56,182 bases of DNA from Streptomyces rhizoryzae (GTDB taxonomy: Bacteria; Actinomycetota; Actinomycetes; Streptomycetales; Streptomycetaceae), in contig NZ_JALMUV010000050.1 of the NCBI RefSeq assembly GCF_023155275.1, positions 1 to 56,182 of the forward strand, in the 5' to 3' direction. The notes under the pieces are model-generated. The model did no database searches and was not told where the DNA came from. It was given only the letters and a program-made list of their open reading frames with translations. Of the stretch, positions 40,428 to 49,966 are shown piece after piece (position 1 is the stretch's first letter; the number at the start of each line of letters is the position of its first letter). The translations under genes were made by a program, and so were the position numbers.

Positions 40428-41375
40428 ATGGAATGGCGGGAGGGGCTGGAGGGAGAGGTGGGGGAGTTGACGGAGGTGCCGGACGTGCCGGAGTTGCCGG
40501 GAGGGGAGGTGCGGGTGGGTGTCGAGGGGCTGCTCGGGCCGATCGATGCGTCCATGGCGCGGTTCGTGCGCACGGTCGGGCAGTTGACCGACGGTCAGGT
40601 GCGGTCCCCCTCCCTGGTGCCGCCCTGGACGCGCGGACACGTCATCACCCACGTGGCGCGCGCCGCCGACAGCCTGTGCCGGCTCCTGGAGGGGGCGCGT
40701 ACGGGCGAGGAGATCCCGCAGTACGCGAACATGGCGGCCCGGGACGCGGAGATCGAGGCGGGCGCGGGGCGGCCGGTCGCCGCCCTGCTGGACGACGTGG
40801 CGGCCAGCGCCGCCCGCCTGGACACCGCTGTCCGGACCCTCCCCGAGGCCGCCTGGCAGCGCCGCGTACGGCTGCGGACCGGGGAACTCCGGACGCCGGA
40901 CAGCCTGCTCGCCACCAGACTCCGCGAACTGGAGGTGCACCACGCCGACCTGGCCGCCGGTTACACCTTCGCCGACATCCCGGAACGCCTCGCCCGCTGG
41001 ATCATCGAGGACATCGCCGCAGCGGTGTCCCGCAGGGCGGACGCCCCGTCCCTGCGGATCGAGGCCACGGAGGGGTCGGGGCTCGTGGTGGAGGTGGGCC
41101 CGTCGCCCGGGAGCGGCGGGGGCGGGGGCGGTGCGGCTGAGGACGGTTCGGTCGAGGGTGGTTCGGGGGAGGGGGGCTCGGTCGGGGGGTCGGTGGCCGG
41201 CGGGCTGGTGTCCGGTGGGTCGGTGGTCGGCGGGTCGGTGGTCGGGGGAGGCCGGGTTGTGGTCCGGGGCGGGCCGGCGGACCTGCTGGGGTGGCTCACC
41301 GGGCGGTCCAAGGACGGGGCGGGGCTGACGTCGCCCGGGGGCGGTGCGGTACCGGTGGCGCCTTACTGGATTTGA
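40428..41375 (+). CDS. Maleylpyruvate isomerase family mycothiol-dependent protein
   Basis: The 315-aa protein matches the mycothiol-dependent maleylpyruvate isomerase/DinB-like fold: metal histidines in PPWTRGHVITHVARAADSL and LRELEVHHADLAAGY, and a C-terminal SCP2-like domain (VEVG...VVVRGGPADLLGWLTGR). That last domain is split by about 45 residues of Gly/Ser/Val repeats (near residues 230-275), encoded by repetitive DNA at 41110-41262. The insert looks like a recent expansion in a surface loop. Its real substrate is unknown. Confidence 0.75.
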   Translation: MEWREGLEGEVGELTEVPDVPELPGGEVRVGVEGLLGPIDASMARFVRTVGQLTDGQVRSPSLVPPWTRGHVITHVARAADSLCRLLEGARTGEEIPQYANMAARDAEIEAGAGRPVAALLDDVAASAARLDTAVRTLPEAAWQRRVRLRTGELRTPDSLLATRLRELEVHHADLAAGYTFADIPERLARWIIEDIAAAVSRRADAPSLRIEATEGSGLVVEVGPSPGSGGGGGGAAEDGSVEGGSGEGGSVGGSVAGGLVSGGSVVGGSVVGGGRVVVRGGPADLLGWLTGRSKDGAGLTSPGGGAVPVAPYWI

Positions 41376-41833
41376 GGGGGTGGGGCCGGGGGGCGACGGT
41401 GGGCGGGGCGGCTGCCGGGGGCTTCCGGTTGGGCGTGATCTCCGCCACGGGGCGGGGTGCGGTGGGCTGCGGGATGTCTAGGTCGCCGCGGGCTGGGCAG
41501 GGGAGCCGGGCGGCCCGGTGGGCGGAATACCGTACGGGGTGACGCTGTTACACCGTGCGGGCGCCGGGTGGGACGTACGCCGACACCAGGGGCGCTTCGG
41601 CCCGCCTACCGTCGTCGGACACCGCACGCACCACCGGAGACCGCACACCGCACACATCAGAAGAACGAACCGAGTCGGCCGACCGGCCGTCGATCCGTCC
41701 CGCGCTCGTTCGGAGCCGGGGCGGGCGAGATCTCTGAAGCGGGTCCGTCGCCGAAAGCGGCCGCCCGCCGCGGCGGTCCGACGGCCGGCGCGTCAACCGC
41801 CCGAAGCCCCGACCCCCGGAAGCAGGAGCGCGC
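41376..41833. other. Intergenic region, no gene seen
   Basis: Several overlapping GC-rich frames exist, but none has a binding site or family resemblance. A promoter for the thioredoxin gene should lie here; I cannot place it with confidence. Confidence 0.5.
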
Positions 41834-42238
41834 ATGAGCACCGTAGAGCTCACCAAGGACAACTTCGACGAGATCGTCTCCGCCCACGATTTCGTGCTGA
41901 TCGATTTCTGGGCCGAGTGGTGCGGACCGTGCAAGCGGTTCGGGCCGGTCTTCGAGCGCTCGTCGGAGAAGCACGACGACCTGCTGTTCGCCAAGATCGA
42001 CACGGAGCGGCAGCCGGAGCTCGCGGCCGCCTTCGATATCCGCTCGATCCCGACCCTGATGATCGTCCGGGACAACATCGCGGTGTTCGCCGAGCCGGGC
42101 GCACTGCCGGAGGCCACCCTGGAGGACGTGATCGGCCAGGCCCGCGCCCTCGACATGGACGAGGTCCGCGCGTCGGTCGCCGAGGCCCAGGCGCAGGAGG
42201 GCCAGGCCGGCACGGGAGAGCGGACGCAGGGCGAGTGA
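41834..42238 (+). CDS. Thioredoxin
   Basis: This 134-aa protein has the active site WAEWCGPCKRF near residues 28-38, DIRSIPTLMI with the cis-proline, and a thioredoxin fold over residues 1-108. A charged tail of about 25 residues follows. It reduces disulfides in the cytoplasm, with thioredoxin reductase encoded elsewhere. ATG 41834 has AGGAGC upstream. Confidence 0.9.
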   Translation: MSTVELTKDNFDEIVSAHDFVLIDFWAEWCGPCKRFGPVFERSSEKHDDLLFAKIDTERQPELAAAFDIRSIPTLMIVRDNIAVFAEPGALPEATLEDVIGQARALDMDEVRASVAEAQAQEGQAGTGERTQGE

Positions 42239-42452
42239 GCGAGCGCAGCGCGGCGAACGCGGAGGCCGGGGAGGGTGCGGGGGCGGGGGTGCGAAGAGCG
42301 TGGGGTGCGGAGAGTGCGCGCTCCGCGTTGCGCCCGCGCGGCGTACCGGGTGGCCGGGGCGTATCCGGGGTCCGGGGCGTACCCGGTGATCGGGGCGTCC
42401 CAAATGCCCGGGGCGCGCGGGGTTTCCGGGGCCTGTGGGGCGGGTGCGCGGC

Positions 42453-43049
42453 ATGAGTGAGCTGCTGCTGATCCGGCATGGTGAGACCGAGTGGAGCCGC
42501 GACGGCCGGCACACCAGCTGGACCGACCTCCCCCTCACCGCCAACGGTGAGGACCAGGCCCGCGCGCTGCGCCCGCTGCTGTCGGCACGGAAGATCGCCC
42601 AGGTCTACGCCAGTCCGATGGCCCGCGCCCTGCGCACCGCCGAACTCGCCGGGCTGCCCTCCCCGCAGATCGTCGACGACCTGCGGGAATGGGACTACGG
42701 CGGGGACGAGGGCATCACCACCGCCGAGATCCACCGCACCCGACCCGGCTGGTACCTCTTCGACGACGGTGTGGCACCGGGACCGGCCGACCACCCGGGC
42801 GAGTCCCCGGAGGAGGTCGGGGCGCGCGCCGACCGGGTGCTGGCCCTGATCGCGCCGCATCTGGAGGCGGATGAGGGCGATGTGGCGCTGGTGGCACACG
42901 CACACTTCCTGCGCGTCCTGACCGCTCGCCGCCTCGGCCTGCCGGCCACCGCGGGCGGCCTGTTCACCTTCGGCACCGGCGCGGTCGGCGTCCTCGGCAC
43001 CGAACACGACCGCCCGGCGGTGGTGGCCTGGAACGCGCGGAGTCTGTAG
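42453..43049 (+). CDS. Histidine phosphatase family protein
   Basis: ATG 42453 gives 198 aa. It has the RHGE catalytic motif in LLIRHGETEWSRDG, then SPMARALRTAELAG, REWDYGGDEG and the second histidine in LVAHAHFLRVL. This is the phosphoglycerate mutase-like fold; the substrate cannot be read from the sequence. The 214-bp gap before it contains degenerate CCGGGGCGTA repeats. Confidence 0.85.
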   Translation: MSELLLIRHGETEWSRDGRHTSWTDLPLTANGEDQARALRPLLSARKIAQVYASPMARALRTAELAGLPSPQIVDDLREWDYGGDEGITTAEIHRTRPGWYLFDDGVAPGPADHPGESPEEVGARADRVLALIAPHLEADEGDVALVAHAHFLRVLTARRLGLPATAGGLFTFGTGAVGVLGTEHDRPAVVAWNARSL

Positions 43050-43282
43050 GCCGCGGAGGAGCTGGTAGGGGCCGGGCCGGAGGGGGACGGTCGGGGCCGG
43101 GTAGGCGAGGGCGGGCCGGGCTGCCGCCCCTGGTCCACCGTTTCCAGGCCCTTGACCGTACGCGGCCCGCTGACCGTCCACGCGGCCTGATGGCCGGCTG
43201 TGCGACCTGTCGACCGTCTGCGCGAACTGTCGACCGTCCGTGCGGCCTGTTCCGTTCTCCCTCGACGCGAACTGCTGGCCGG
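43050..43282. repeat. Convergent intergenic region with short direct repeats
   Basis: CTGTCGACCGTC followed by (C/T)G(C/T)GCG occurs twice and CTGACCGTCCACGCG once, between 43168 and 43245. No protein gene is seen. It separates two convergent genes. Confidence 0.45.
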
Positions 43283-44314
43283 CTACGGCGCCATCGGGTC
43301 CAGGTGCAGCGGTTGTACCTTGCCCTCGATCATGGCGCCCAGCCCCTGCACCGCGCAGGTGCCGGGCTGGTCCGCGATGTGCACCGGCATGGAAGTGGCC
43401 TCGTGGATCATCGGCTCCAGGCCCGGGATCAGCGCGCTGCCGCCGGCCAGCATGATCCCGCGTTCCCCGAGGTCGGCCACCAGATCCGGCGGGCAGCGTC
43501 GCAGCACCGCCCCGATCCCGTCGAGGATCGCCGTCAGCGGGGTGATGATCGCGCGCCGCACCCGCTCGGTGTCCACATGCACGGAACGCGCGAGTCCGCT
43601 GATCACGTCCCGCCCGTGCACCTCCGTCGAACCCGGCGTCAGCTCACCGTCCCCGGACAGCATCAGATGCAGCGGCCGCACCGACTGGTTGGGCAGCATC
43701 AGCTCGTGGTGCAGCCGGAGGTGCTGGATGACCGCGTGGTCGATGGCGTTGCCGCCCACCGGAACGGTCTCGGCGGCCACGATCGAGCCCAGTGAGAGCA
43801 CCGCCACCTGTGTGGTGCCCGCACCACACACCACGATCATGGTCGCTTCCGGCTGCTCCACCGGGAGCCCGCAGCCGACGGCCGCGGCGACCAGTGTGTC
43901 CACCAGCTCGACGCGGCGGGCACCCAGCCCGGTCAGGGTCTCCACGGCCGCCCGCTGCGCCAGCGGCTCACTGCCGTACGGGAGGCAGACCGCGGCCCGC
44001 ATGGTGGGCCTGCGCCGCCAGGTCTTGCGCAACTTGTCGCCGACCAGGTGGCGCAGCAGGCGCTGGGCCATGTCGATGTCCACGACCGTCCCGTTGGACA
44101 CCGGCCGGACCACGCGGATGTAGTCGGGGGTGCGGCCGTCCATCACCTCGGCCTGCGCGCCGACGGCCAGCATCGAGCCGGTGCGGGTGTTGATCGCGGC
44201 GACCGTCGGTTCGTCGACGACCAGGCCCTGGTTCTTGACATACACCCTGGTCCGGGCCGCGCCGAGGTCGACGGCGGCCGAGCAGCGCCGCAGTTGGGCG
44301 AGGCTGATGGTCAT
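43283..44314 (-). CDS. MreB-like actin homologue
   Basis: The 343-aa protein has the actin-fold landmarks AAVDLGAARTRVYVKNQGLV (phosphate 1), IVVCGAGTTQVAVLS (phosphate 2) and GIMLAGGSALIPGLEPMI (adenosine motif). It is close in length to MreB/Mbl proteins. The N-terminal motif reads DLGAART instead of DLGTANT. Streptomyces carries extra MreB-like proteins linked to spore-wall synthesis, and this could be one. No mreC or mreD gene is adjacent. Confidence 0.8.
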   Translation of the reverse strand: MTISLAQLRRCSAAVDLGAARTRVYVKNQGLVVDEPTVAAINTRTGSMLAVGAQAEVMDGRTPDYIRVVRPVSNGTVVDIDMAQRLLRHLVGDKLRKTWRRRPTMRAAVCLPYGSEPLAQRAAVETLTGLGARRVELVDTLVAAAVGCGLPVEQPEATMIVVCGAGTTQVAVLSLGSIVAAETVPVGGNAIDHAVIQHLRLHHELMLPNQSVRPLHLMLSGDGELTPGSTEVHGRDVISGLARSVHVDTERVRRAIITPLTAILDGIGAVLRRCPPDLVADLGERGIMLAGGSALIPGLEPMIHEATSMPVHIADQPGTCAVQGLGAMIEGKVQPLHLDPMAP

Positions 44315-44963
44315 GGCGGATTCCTCCCCGATGGGCCGGTGTGAACGTCCCCGGTGGACCGGTACTGGGCACGAGCGCCCGCACGTGAGCGCTCGTGCGC
44401 CATCCTCCGAGCCGCCGCCCTTTCCCGCCCGCCGAGCGCGTCCACTCGGGGGAGGGGAGCGGGGGAGGAGGCCGAAAAGGGGGGAGGGGCTGGGGTGGCG
44501 TGGGCCGGAGGGCAGGCACTGCCTGAGGCGGGGCCGAGGCCCAGGCCGGGGGTGAGGCGCGGCGCGCGGGGCCGAGCTGGGGAGCGCGGGCGCTGCCGAC
44601 CTGACCCGTGGGTGAGGGGGGCTCGGGGGGTGTTAACCACGGATGGTGAGGGTGGTAATGGTGGTGGCGGTGAGGTGATCGGCGCACGCCTGTAGGCGAA
44701 CTGATCGGCTGTCAACTGTGATCGGCCGGCGCGCGTGCGGCAGTTGACTGCGCGTCAGGATGGTGTGACTGTGGCCGGTGTCGCCGCCCGCCGCCCCCTT
44801 TCCTCTTCACCCCCTGCCGGCTGCATCCACGAGAACGGTCAGCACGTGTTCACCGGTTTGGGAGGCAGATGGGTGAGGGCGCGAAGCGAACTCTTCACGA
44901 GATTCGATAGCACTGCCCGAGGCGCATCTCAGGCCCGGCAGGCAGGTCTGGGAGGATCTCGCG
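44315..44963. other. Intergenic region, no gene seen
   Basis: Purine-rich, GC-skewed sequence separates two divergent genes. GTCAACTG at 44711-44718 and CAGTTGAC at 44741-44748 form an inverted repeat with centres 30 bp apart. It may be an operator for the transporter gene. Several long open frames here are composition artefacts. Confidence 0.5.
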
Positions 44964-45563
44964 GTGACCAGAACCGATGACGCCGCCCGCCGAACGCTTG
45001 TCCGCCGTGGCTTCGCTCTGGAGTACACCACCCTCAGCTGGAATGTGATCGGCATCGTGGTGCTCGCCGTCGCCGCGATCTCGGCGCGGTCCGTGGCACT
45101 GGCCGGGTTCGGCCTGGACTCCTTGATCGAGATCGGCGCCTCCACTGTAGTGATCTGGGAGCTGTCCGGTACCGGCGTGGAGCGCCAGCGCCGTGCGCTG
45201 AAGCTGATCGGTGTCGGCTTCGGACTGCTGGCGGCGTACCTGCTGGTGCAGTCCACGTGGGTGCTGGTCAGCGGCTTCCGGCCCCACCACTCGCCGTTGG
45301 GCATCGGCTGGACTGCGGTGACGGCCGCAGTGATGTTCGCGCTCGCCGCCGGCAAGGCACGCACCGGCAACGCGCTGGACAATCCGGTGCTGAAGACCGA
45401 GGGTCGGGTCACCCTGATCGACGGCCTGCTGGCCACGGCCGTGCTGCTCGGCCTCCTGCTGAATTCTCTGGCCGGCCTGTGGTGGGCCGACCCGGCCGCT
45501 GGGTACGTGCTGGTCTACTACGCGCTGCGCGAAGTCAGGGAGATCTTCCTCGGCGAGCACTGA
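44964..45563 (+). CDS. Cation diffusion facilitator-type transporter
   Basis: GTG 44964 gives 199 aa with about five to six hydrophobic segments (WNVIGIVVLAVAAISARSVA, LIGVGFGLLAAYLLVQ, TAVLLGLLLNSLAGLWWADP). SVALAGFGLDSLIEIG resembles the metal-site segment of the family, where S..GFG.DS.IE is typical of a divergent subgroup. It lacks the usual cytoplasmic C-terminal domain. It probably moves divalent metal ions outward. Confidence 0.75.
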   Translation: MTRTDDAARRTLVRRGFALEYTTLSWNVIGIVVLAVAAISARSVALAGFGLDSLIEIGASTVVIWELSGTGVERQRRALKLIGVGFGLLAAYLLVQSTWVLVSGFRPHHSPLGIGWTAVTAAVMFALAAGKARTGNALDNPVLKTEGRVTLIDGLLATAVLLGLLLNSLAGLWWADPAAGYVLVYYALREVREIFLGEH

Positions 45564-45699
45564 CGGCTGGGACCACACCGGTGCTGTCGCCTCTCGTGAA
45601 CATCGAACATGGCGCGGCTGAGCGCCTCCCGAAGTGCTGAGCAAGTGACGTCACGACTCGTGACCAAAGCCCCCTGCCGATATCGAGGCCCTGCGCCCG

Positions 45700-46320
45700 C
45701 TACTCCACTCGCCGTTGGTAGAGCCCCCAGGTGAACTCCGCGATGACGGGCTCGCGCTCCCCGGTCGGCCCGGGGGCCGTGCAGGAGAGGCGCCAGCGGG
45801 TGGGCGCGCTGCCCTCCATCGGGCGGGCCGGGGCGAAGGCGCGCGCCACCTCGTCCACCGTGCAGGACCACGGGGTCAGGTCGGCGGTCGTACGGAGTTC
45901 CGGGCCGGACGCACCGGGCGCGCGTACCAGCCAGGCGTTCCAGACGCCGCCCCCGGGCGCGCTGAGGACCTCGAACCGCAGGTCCGGCCAGAGCGGTACC
46001 GGCCAGCTCAACGCCTCGCAGGTCAGGTCGCCGATCCGGCGGGTGGCGGCGGCCTCGGGCGCGCCCAGCAGCGCCCGGTAGGGCTGGACGCCGGCGCGCG
46101 CCCGCGGGCTGTGCATCCGGGCCTGCCAGCGGCGATTGGCCTCCCGCAGCTGCGCGCGGGTCACGCCGAGTTGGCGGAGGGCGTCCTCGACGAGGCCCGG
46201 CTGGTGGTCGGCCATCCGGCGCAGCAGGACGAGCTGGAACGCGAGGGGCCCGGGCAGGTCGGCGGACGCGCCGGAACCGCCGGGGGAGTCGTGGTCACGG
46301 GTGGGGTTCATGCTGGACAT
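45700..46320 (-). CDS. Hypothetical protein
   Basis: From the ATG at 46320 the protein is 206 aa (ATG 46311 is an alternative). It contains LLRRMADHQPGLVEDALRQL and a beta-rich second half with WNAWLVRAPG and FTWGLYQRR at the end. No family is recognised; codon use is that of the host. It is preceded by a long repeat-rich region. Confidence 0.6.
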   Translation of the reverse strand: MSSMNPTRDHDSPGGSGASADLPGPLAFQLVLLRRMADHQPGLVEDALRQLGVTRAQLREANRRWQARMHSPRARAGVQPYRALLGAPEAAATRRIGDLTCEALSWPVPLWPDLRFEVLSAPGGGVWNAWLVRAPGASGPELRTTADLTPWSCTVDEVARAFAPARPMEGSAPTRWRLSCTAPGPTGEREPVIAEFTWGLYQRRVE

Positions 46321-47182
46321 GGTGGTGGATGGTGGGAGGAGGGGAGGTTGCGGTCGGGGTGGCGAAGCCACTCGGCCGGGAGCCGGGAGTTAGTAGTCGG
46401 GGACCGGGAGCCGGCGGCTGGCGGCTGGCGGCCGGGAGTCGACGGCCGGTGTGGTGTGGTGGGGGCCGGCTGCGATCGCCATGGGCGGGCCGTCCCCGGG
46501 TGCGGCCGTGGGTGACTGCGTGGAGGTGTGGAGGTGCGGCCTGCAACGTCCGGACGACGAGGGGGCTTTCGCATGCGCCGCCGTGGCGCCGTGGCGTTGC
46601 CTTGTGTCGCTGGGGTGTGCGTTGGGGCGCCTTGCTTCGTGGGGCGTGCGTCGTCGGGGCAGCCTTCATCCGGCCCAGCCTCTGCCCGGCTGTACCTTCG
46701 TCTGTCACAGCCTCTGCCCGGTTGTGCCTGCGTCGGACCAGCCTTCGGCCGGTCGTACCTTCGCCAGTGCCTTTGCCGGCGCTTTCGCCTGGCCCGGCCC
46801 TTGTCCGGCTGCGCCTTCGTCCGGCTGTGCCAGGCTCGGCGCCCTTCCGCGCCGGGCTCGGCGTCCTCCCGTAGCCCGGAGGCAGCAGCCCGCCAGTGCA
46901 CCAGCCAGGACCGCGACGCGAACCACGGGGGGCGGGGGCCGGGGGCTGTCACGCTTGCGGGTGGCTTTGCCGTGGGGTGGGAATGGGCCACCCGCTCCGC
47001 CGGGTTGTGGCCCCGCAGGGGGCGCTCGCAACCCTTACGGGATGCGTTCGCCCCCACCCTTAGGTGCCCACCCCCCACCACCCCCAGGTGCCCGCCCTCA
47101 CCGCCGCCCCAGCCCCTGGCCCCGCCCCCGTTCGGCCCCGCCCGTTCGGCCCCGCCCCCGCTCAGCGTTGCCCCGTCCCGTC
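46321..47182. repeat. Repeat-rich intergenic region, no gene
   Basis: Short GC-rich motifs recur: GGCGGCT units at about 46412-46432, CTTCGTC/GCCCGGC/TGTACC-type degenerate repeats at 46660-46850, and C-rich GGTGCCCACCCCC runs at 47065-47120. Long open frames occur on both strands, but they encode low-complexity sequence with no family resemblance. I see no gene. Confidence 0.6.
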
Positions 47183-47806
47183 TCAGCTGAAGTCGAATTC
47201 GCCGGTGCGGGTCCGCTTCAGCTCGAAGAACCGGTCGTAGCCGGCGAGCAGCCGGGCGCCGTCGAAGACCCGCACCGCGTCCTCGCCCCGCGGGATCGAC
47301 ATCAGGACCGGACCGAAGAACGCCACCCCGTCGATGTGGAGGGTGGGCGTGCCGACGTCCTCGCCGACCGGGTCCATGCCCTCGTGGTGGCTCTTGCGCA
47401 GCGCGTCGTCATAGGCATCGGTGTCGGCGGCCCGCGCCAGTTCGGCGGGCAGCCCGACCTCGGCGAGCGCCTCCTCGATGACGGTCGCGGTGTCCTCCCG
47501 CCCCTCCTTGTGGATACGGGTACCGAGCGCCGTGTACAGGTCGCGCAGCACCCCCTCCCCGTGCTCCTGGGCCGCCGCGATGCACACCCGCACCGGGCCC
47601 CAGCCGGCGTCGAGCAGTTCGCGGTACTTCTCGGGGAGGTCTTCGCGGCCCTCGTTGAGGACGGACAGGCTCATCACCCGGAACCGCAGGTCGATGTCCC
47701 GCTGGGCCTCCACCTCCAGGATCCAGCGGGAGGAGATCCAGGCGAACGGGCAGATGGGGTCGAAGTAGAAGTCAACGGAGTGGCGGGTGGGGTTCTGGTG
47801 CGTCAT
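47183..47806 (-). CDS. DsbA-like oxidoreductase, Rv2466c type
   Basis: The 207-aa protein has the thioredoxin-like DsbA fold: FYFDPICPFAWISSRW at residues 13-28 and the cis-proline in GTPTLHIDG. The active site reads CPFA, with one Cys, whereas Rv2466c has CPWC, so it would work as a monothiol enzyme with mycothiol. Members are described as mycothiol-dependent reductases. It starts at the ATG at 47806 and is followed by the repeat-rich region. Confidence 0.8.
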   Translation of the reverse strand: MTHQNPTRHSVDFYFDPICPFAWISSRWILEVEAQRDIDLRFRVMSLSVLNEGREDLPEKYRELLDAGWGPVRVCIAAAQEHGEGVLRDLYTALGTRIHKEGREDTATVIEEALAEVGLPAELARAADTDAYDDALRKSHHEGMDPVGEDVGTPTLHIDGVAFFGPVLMSIPRGEDAVRVFDGARLLAGYDRFFELKRTRTGEFDFS

Positions 47807-48178
47807 GCGGCCAGATTACGGCGCCACCGGCCGGCTGTCCGGGACACTCCGCCATGGGAAACGTGGGCCAATTCGGCCCGTGATGCTCCCCGGCCGGAGC
47901 GCCGCAGGAGCCTCCTGCGTGCCGCGCATTCCTGGCTCGCCCGGCCCCGTGCGCCACCTCGCCCGCCGCGGACCCGGCCTTCGTACGTGGGCCCGGCCCT
48001 CGGTGCGCGATCCAGCTCATGTACGCACCTTGGCCTGCGCCCATGCCTTGGCCCCGTACGCACCCCCGGCTCCGCCCGTACGCGTCCCGGAGCCGTACGC
48101 ATCCGGCCCCCCTATGCGCCCCAGCACCCCGCCGGGGGGCAGCCCTGCGCCCCCGGCCCGTCAGTCCTCGCCGGCTCG
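47807..48178. other. GC-rich gap, no gene seen
   Basis: Frames in this stretch encode Pro/Arg/Ala-rich sequence resembling the repetitive tail of the MarR gene that follows. There is no convincing gene or clear terminator. Confidence 0.5.
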
Positions 48179-48856
48179 TCAGCTCGTCGTCCGATGCCAC
48201 CCCGTCTCCTTCCTCCGGCCCGTCGAGCGGCCCCGCTCAGCCGCTTCCGGCAGGCCCGTCCCTTCGCCCCCGGCCCTCTCGCCGGCTGGGTCCGTCTCCT
48301 TGGCTGCGCCTATCTGCTCGGGACGGTCCGTCCGCTGGGGCGGGTGCGTCCGCTCGGGCCGGTCCGTCCGCCTGGCCCGGCCAGGGTCCGTCGGCCCTCC
48401 GGAGCCCGCCGGGTCCGTGGGTGCTTCCTCGGGATCGATGCCGAGCATCTGCTGGAGCAGCTGCTTGAGCAGGGTCCGCTCGGTCACCGTCAGCCGGCCG
48501 AGCGGCTCGCGGGCGAAGTCCAGTGACGTGCGCAGCCGCTCGGCCGTTGCCCGGCCCTCAGGCGTCGGGACGGCCAGCTTCACCCGGCGGTCGGCGGGGT
48601 CAGGGCGGCGCTCCACCAAGCCGCGGGACTCCAGGCGGTCCACGATGCCGGTGACGTTCGACGGCTCGCACTTCAGGCTCTGGGCGAGGCGGCGCATCGG
48701 CATCGGCTCCATCGCCAGCAGCCTGAGCAGCCGGGCCTGGGCGCCCGTGAGGGAGTGCTCGGCCGCCGCGCGCTCGTACTCCTCGTGGAAGCGGGCGACG
48801 ACGGTGCCGATGAGATCGACCACCTCGACGGTCAAGGAGTCTGCGCGCGGAGTCAT
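48179..48856 (-). CDS. MarR-family regulator with low-complexity tail
   Basis: From the ATG at 48856 the protein is 225 aa. Residues 1-140 are a standard MarR winged helix (LTGAQARLLRLLAMEPMPMR, LKCEPSNVTGIVDRLESRGL, RPDPADRRVKLAVPTPEG). The remaining 80 residues are a disordered RTDRPERTHPPQRTD-type tail, absent from normal MarR proteins of about 145 aa. It is divergent from the oxidoreductase gene, 87 bp away, and probably controls it. The repeat tail is encoded by GC-rich DNA like the gap beyond it. Confidence 0.8.
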   Translation of the reverse strand: MTPRADSLTVEVVDLIGTVVARFHEEYERAAAEHSLTGAQARLLRLLAMEPMPMRRLAQSLKCEPSNVTGIVDRLESRGLVERRPDPADRRVKLAVPTPEGRATAERLRTSLDFAREPLGRLTVTERTLLKQLLQQMLGIDPEEAPTDPAGSGGPTDPGRARRTDRPERTHPPQRTDRPEQIGAAKETDPAGERAGGEGTGLPEAAERGRSTGRRKETGWHRTTS

Positions 48857-48879
48857 ACACACCAGGATACCCAATTGCT

Positions 48880-48908
48880 TGACAACATGAAATATTCAGC
48901 TGCATGAT
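48880..48908 (+). promoter_or_regulatory. Promoter of the oxidoreductase gene
   Basis: TTGACA at 48880-48885 and CATGAT at 48903-48908 are 17 bp apart. AT-rich partial palindromes (TGAAATATTCA and TTTCAGCATCTGAA) overlap and follow it, so the MarR protein may bind here. Confidence 0.6.
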
Positions 48909-48943
48909 TGTTTCAGCATCTGAAGCATTTGGAGGATTCCCCC

Positions 48944-49966
48944 ATGTCCGCACCGCTGCCGACCATCAGCCGCGAATGGCACCTCGTCGCCCGCCCGCAG
49001 GGCTGGCCCACCCCCGATGACTTCGCGCTCCGCGAGGCCGAGCTGCCGGAGCTCGCCGACGGCCAGATCCTCGTCAAGAACCTCTATTTCTCCGTCGACC
49101 CGTACATGCGCGGGCGGATGAACGACGTGAAGTCCTACGTCCCGCCCTTCCAGCTCGACCAGCCCATGGACGGCGGCGCGGTCGGTGAGGTCCTCGCCTC
49201 GCGCGCCGAGGGCTTCGCCGCCGGCGACCACGTCCTGCACGGTCTGGGCTGGCGCGACCACGCCGTCCTCGACGCCGGCCGCGCCGCCAAGGTGGACGCC
49301 TCCCTCGCCCCGCTCACCGCCTACCTCGGCGTCCTCGGCATGCCGGGCCTGACCGCGTATGCCGGTCTGCTGGCGGTCGCCGAGTTCAAGGAGGGCGACG
49401 CCGTTTTCGTCTCCGGCGCGGCCGGTGCGGTGGGCAGCCAGGTCGGCCAGATCGCCCGCCTCAAGGGTGCCTCGCGGGTCATCGGCTCCGCCGGTTCCGA
49501 CGAGAAGGTCCGGCTGCTGACCGAGGAGTACGGCTTCGACGCCGCCTTCAACTACAAGAACGGCGACGTCACCGAGCAGCTCAAGGCCGCCGCCCCCGAC
49601 GGCATCGACGTCTACTTCGACAACGTCGGCGGTGACCACCTCGAGGCCGCCATCAGCGCGCTCAACGTCCATGGCCGCGCCGCCATTTGCGGCATGATCT
49701 CGATGTACAACGCCACGGAGCCCAGCTGCGCGCCGCGCAATCTCGCGCTGGTGATCGGCAAGCGGCTGCGCCTGGAGGGGCTGCTGGTGAGTGACCATCA
49801 GGCGCTGCGGCCGCAGTTCGTGGAGGAGGTCTCCGCCTGGATCCGCTCCGGTGAGCTGAAGTACTCCGAGACCAAGGTCTCCGGGATCGAGAACGGCGTC
49901 GAGGCGTTCCTGGGCCTGCTGCGCGGCGCCAACACCGGGAAGATGATCGTGAGCCTGGCGGACTGA
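48944..49966 (+). CDS. NADP-dependent oxidoreductase, medium-chain (PTGR/YncB type)
   Basis: ATG 48944 with GGAGGA upstream gives 340 aa. SVDPYMRGRMN, MDGGAVGEVLAS, GMPGLTAYAGLLAVAE and VSGAAGAVGSQVGQIA (NADPH loop) are the signature of the leukotriene B4 dehydrogenase/curcumin reductase group, which has no zinc. It reduces conjugated double bonds of enones. Control by the divergent MarR gene suggests induction by reactive electrophiles. Confidence 0.9.
   Translation: MSAPLPTISREWHLVARPQGWPTPDDFALREAELPELADGQILVKNLYFSVDPYMRGRMNDVKSYVPPFQLDQPMDGGAVGEVLASRAEGFAAGDHVLHGLGWRDHAVLDAGRAAKVDASLAPLTAYLGVLGMPGLTAYAGLLAVAEFKEGDAVFVSGAAGAVGSQVGQIARLKGASRVIGSAGSDEKVRLLTEEYGFDAAFNYKNGDVTEQLKAAAPDGIDVYFDNVGGDHLEAAISALNVHGRAAICGMISMYNATEPSCAPRNLALVIGKRLRLEGLLVSDHQALRPQFVEEVSAWIRSGELKYSETKVSGIENGVEAFLGLLRGANTGKMIVSLAD

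Noticed and set aside
46451..48526. A 691-codon open frame on the plus strand
   Set aside because: It crosses two minus-strand genes with family matches, encodes Pro/Arg/Ser-rich sequence and has no binding site; it reflects high GC.
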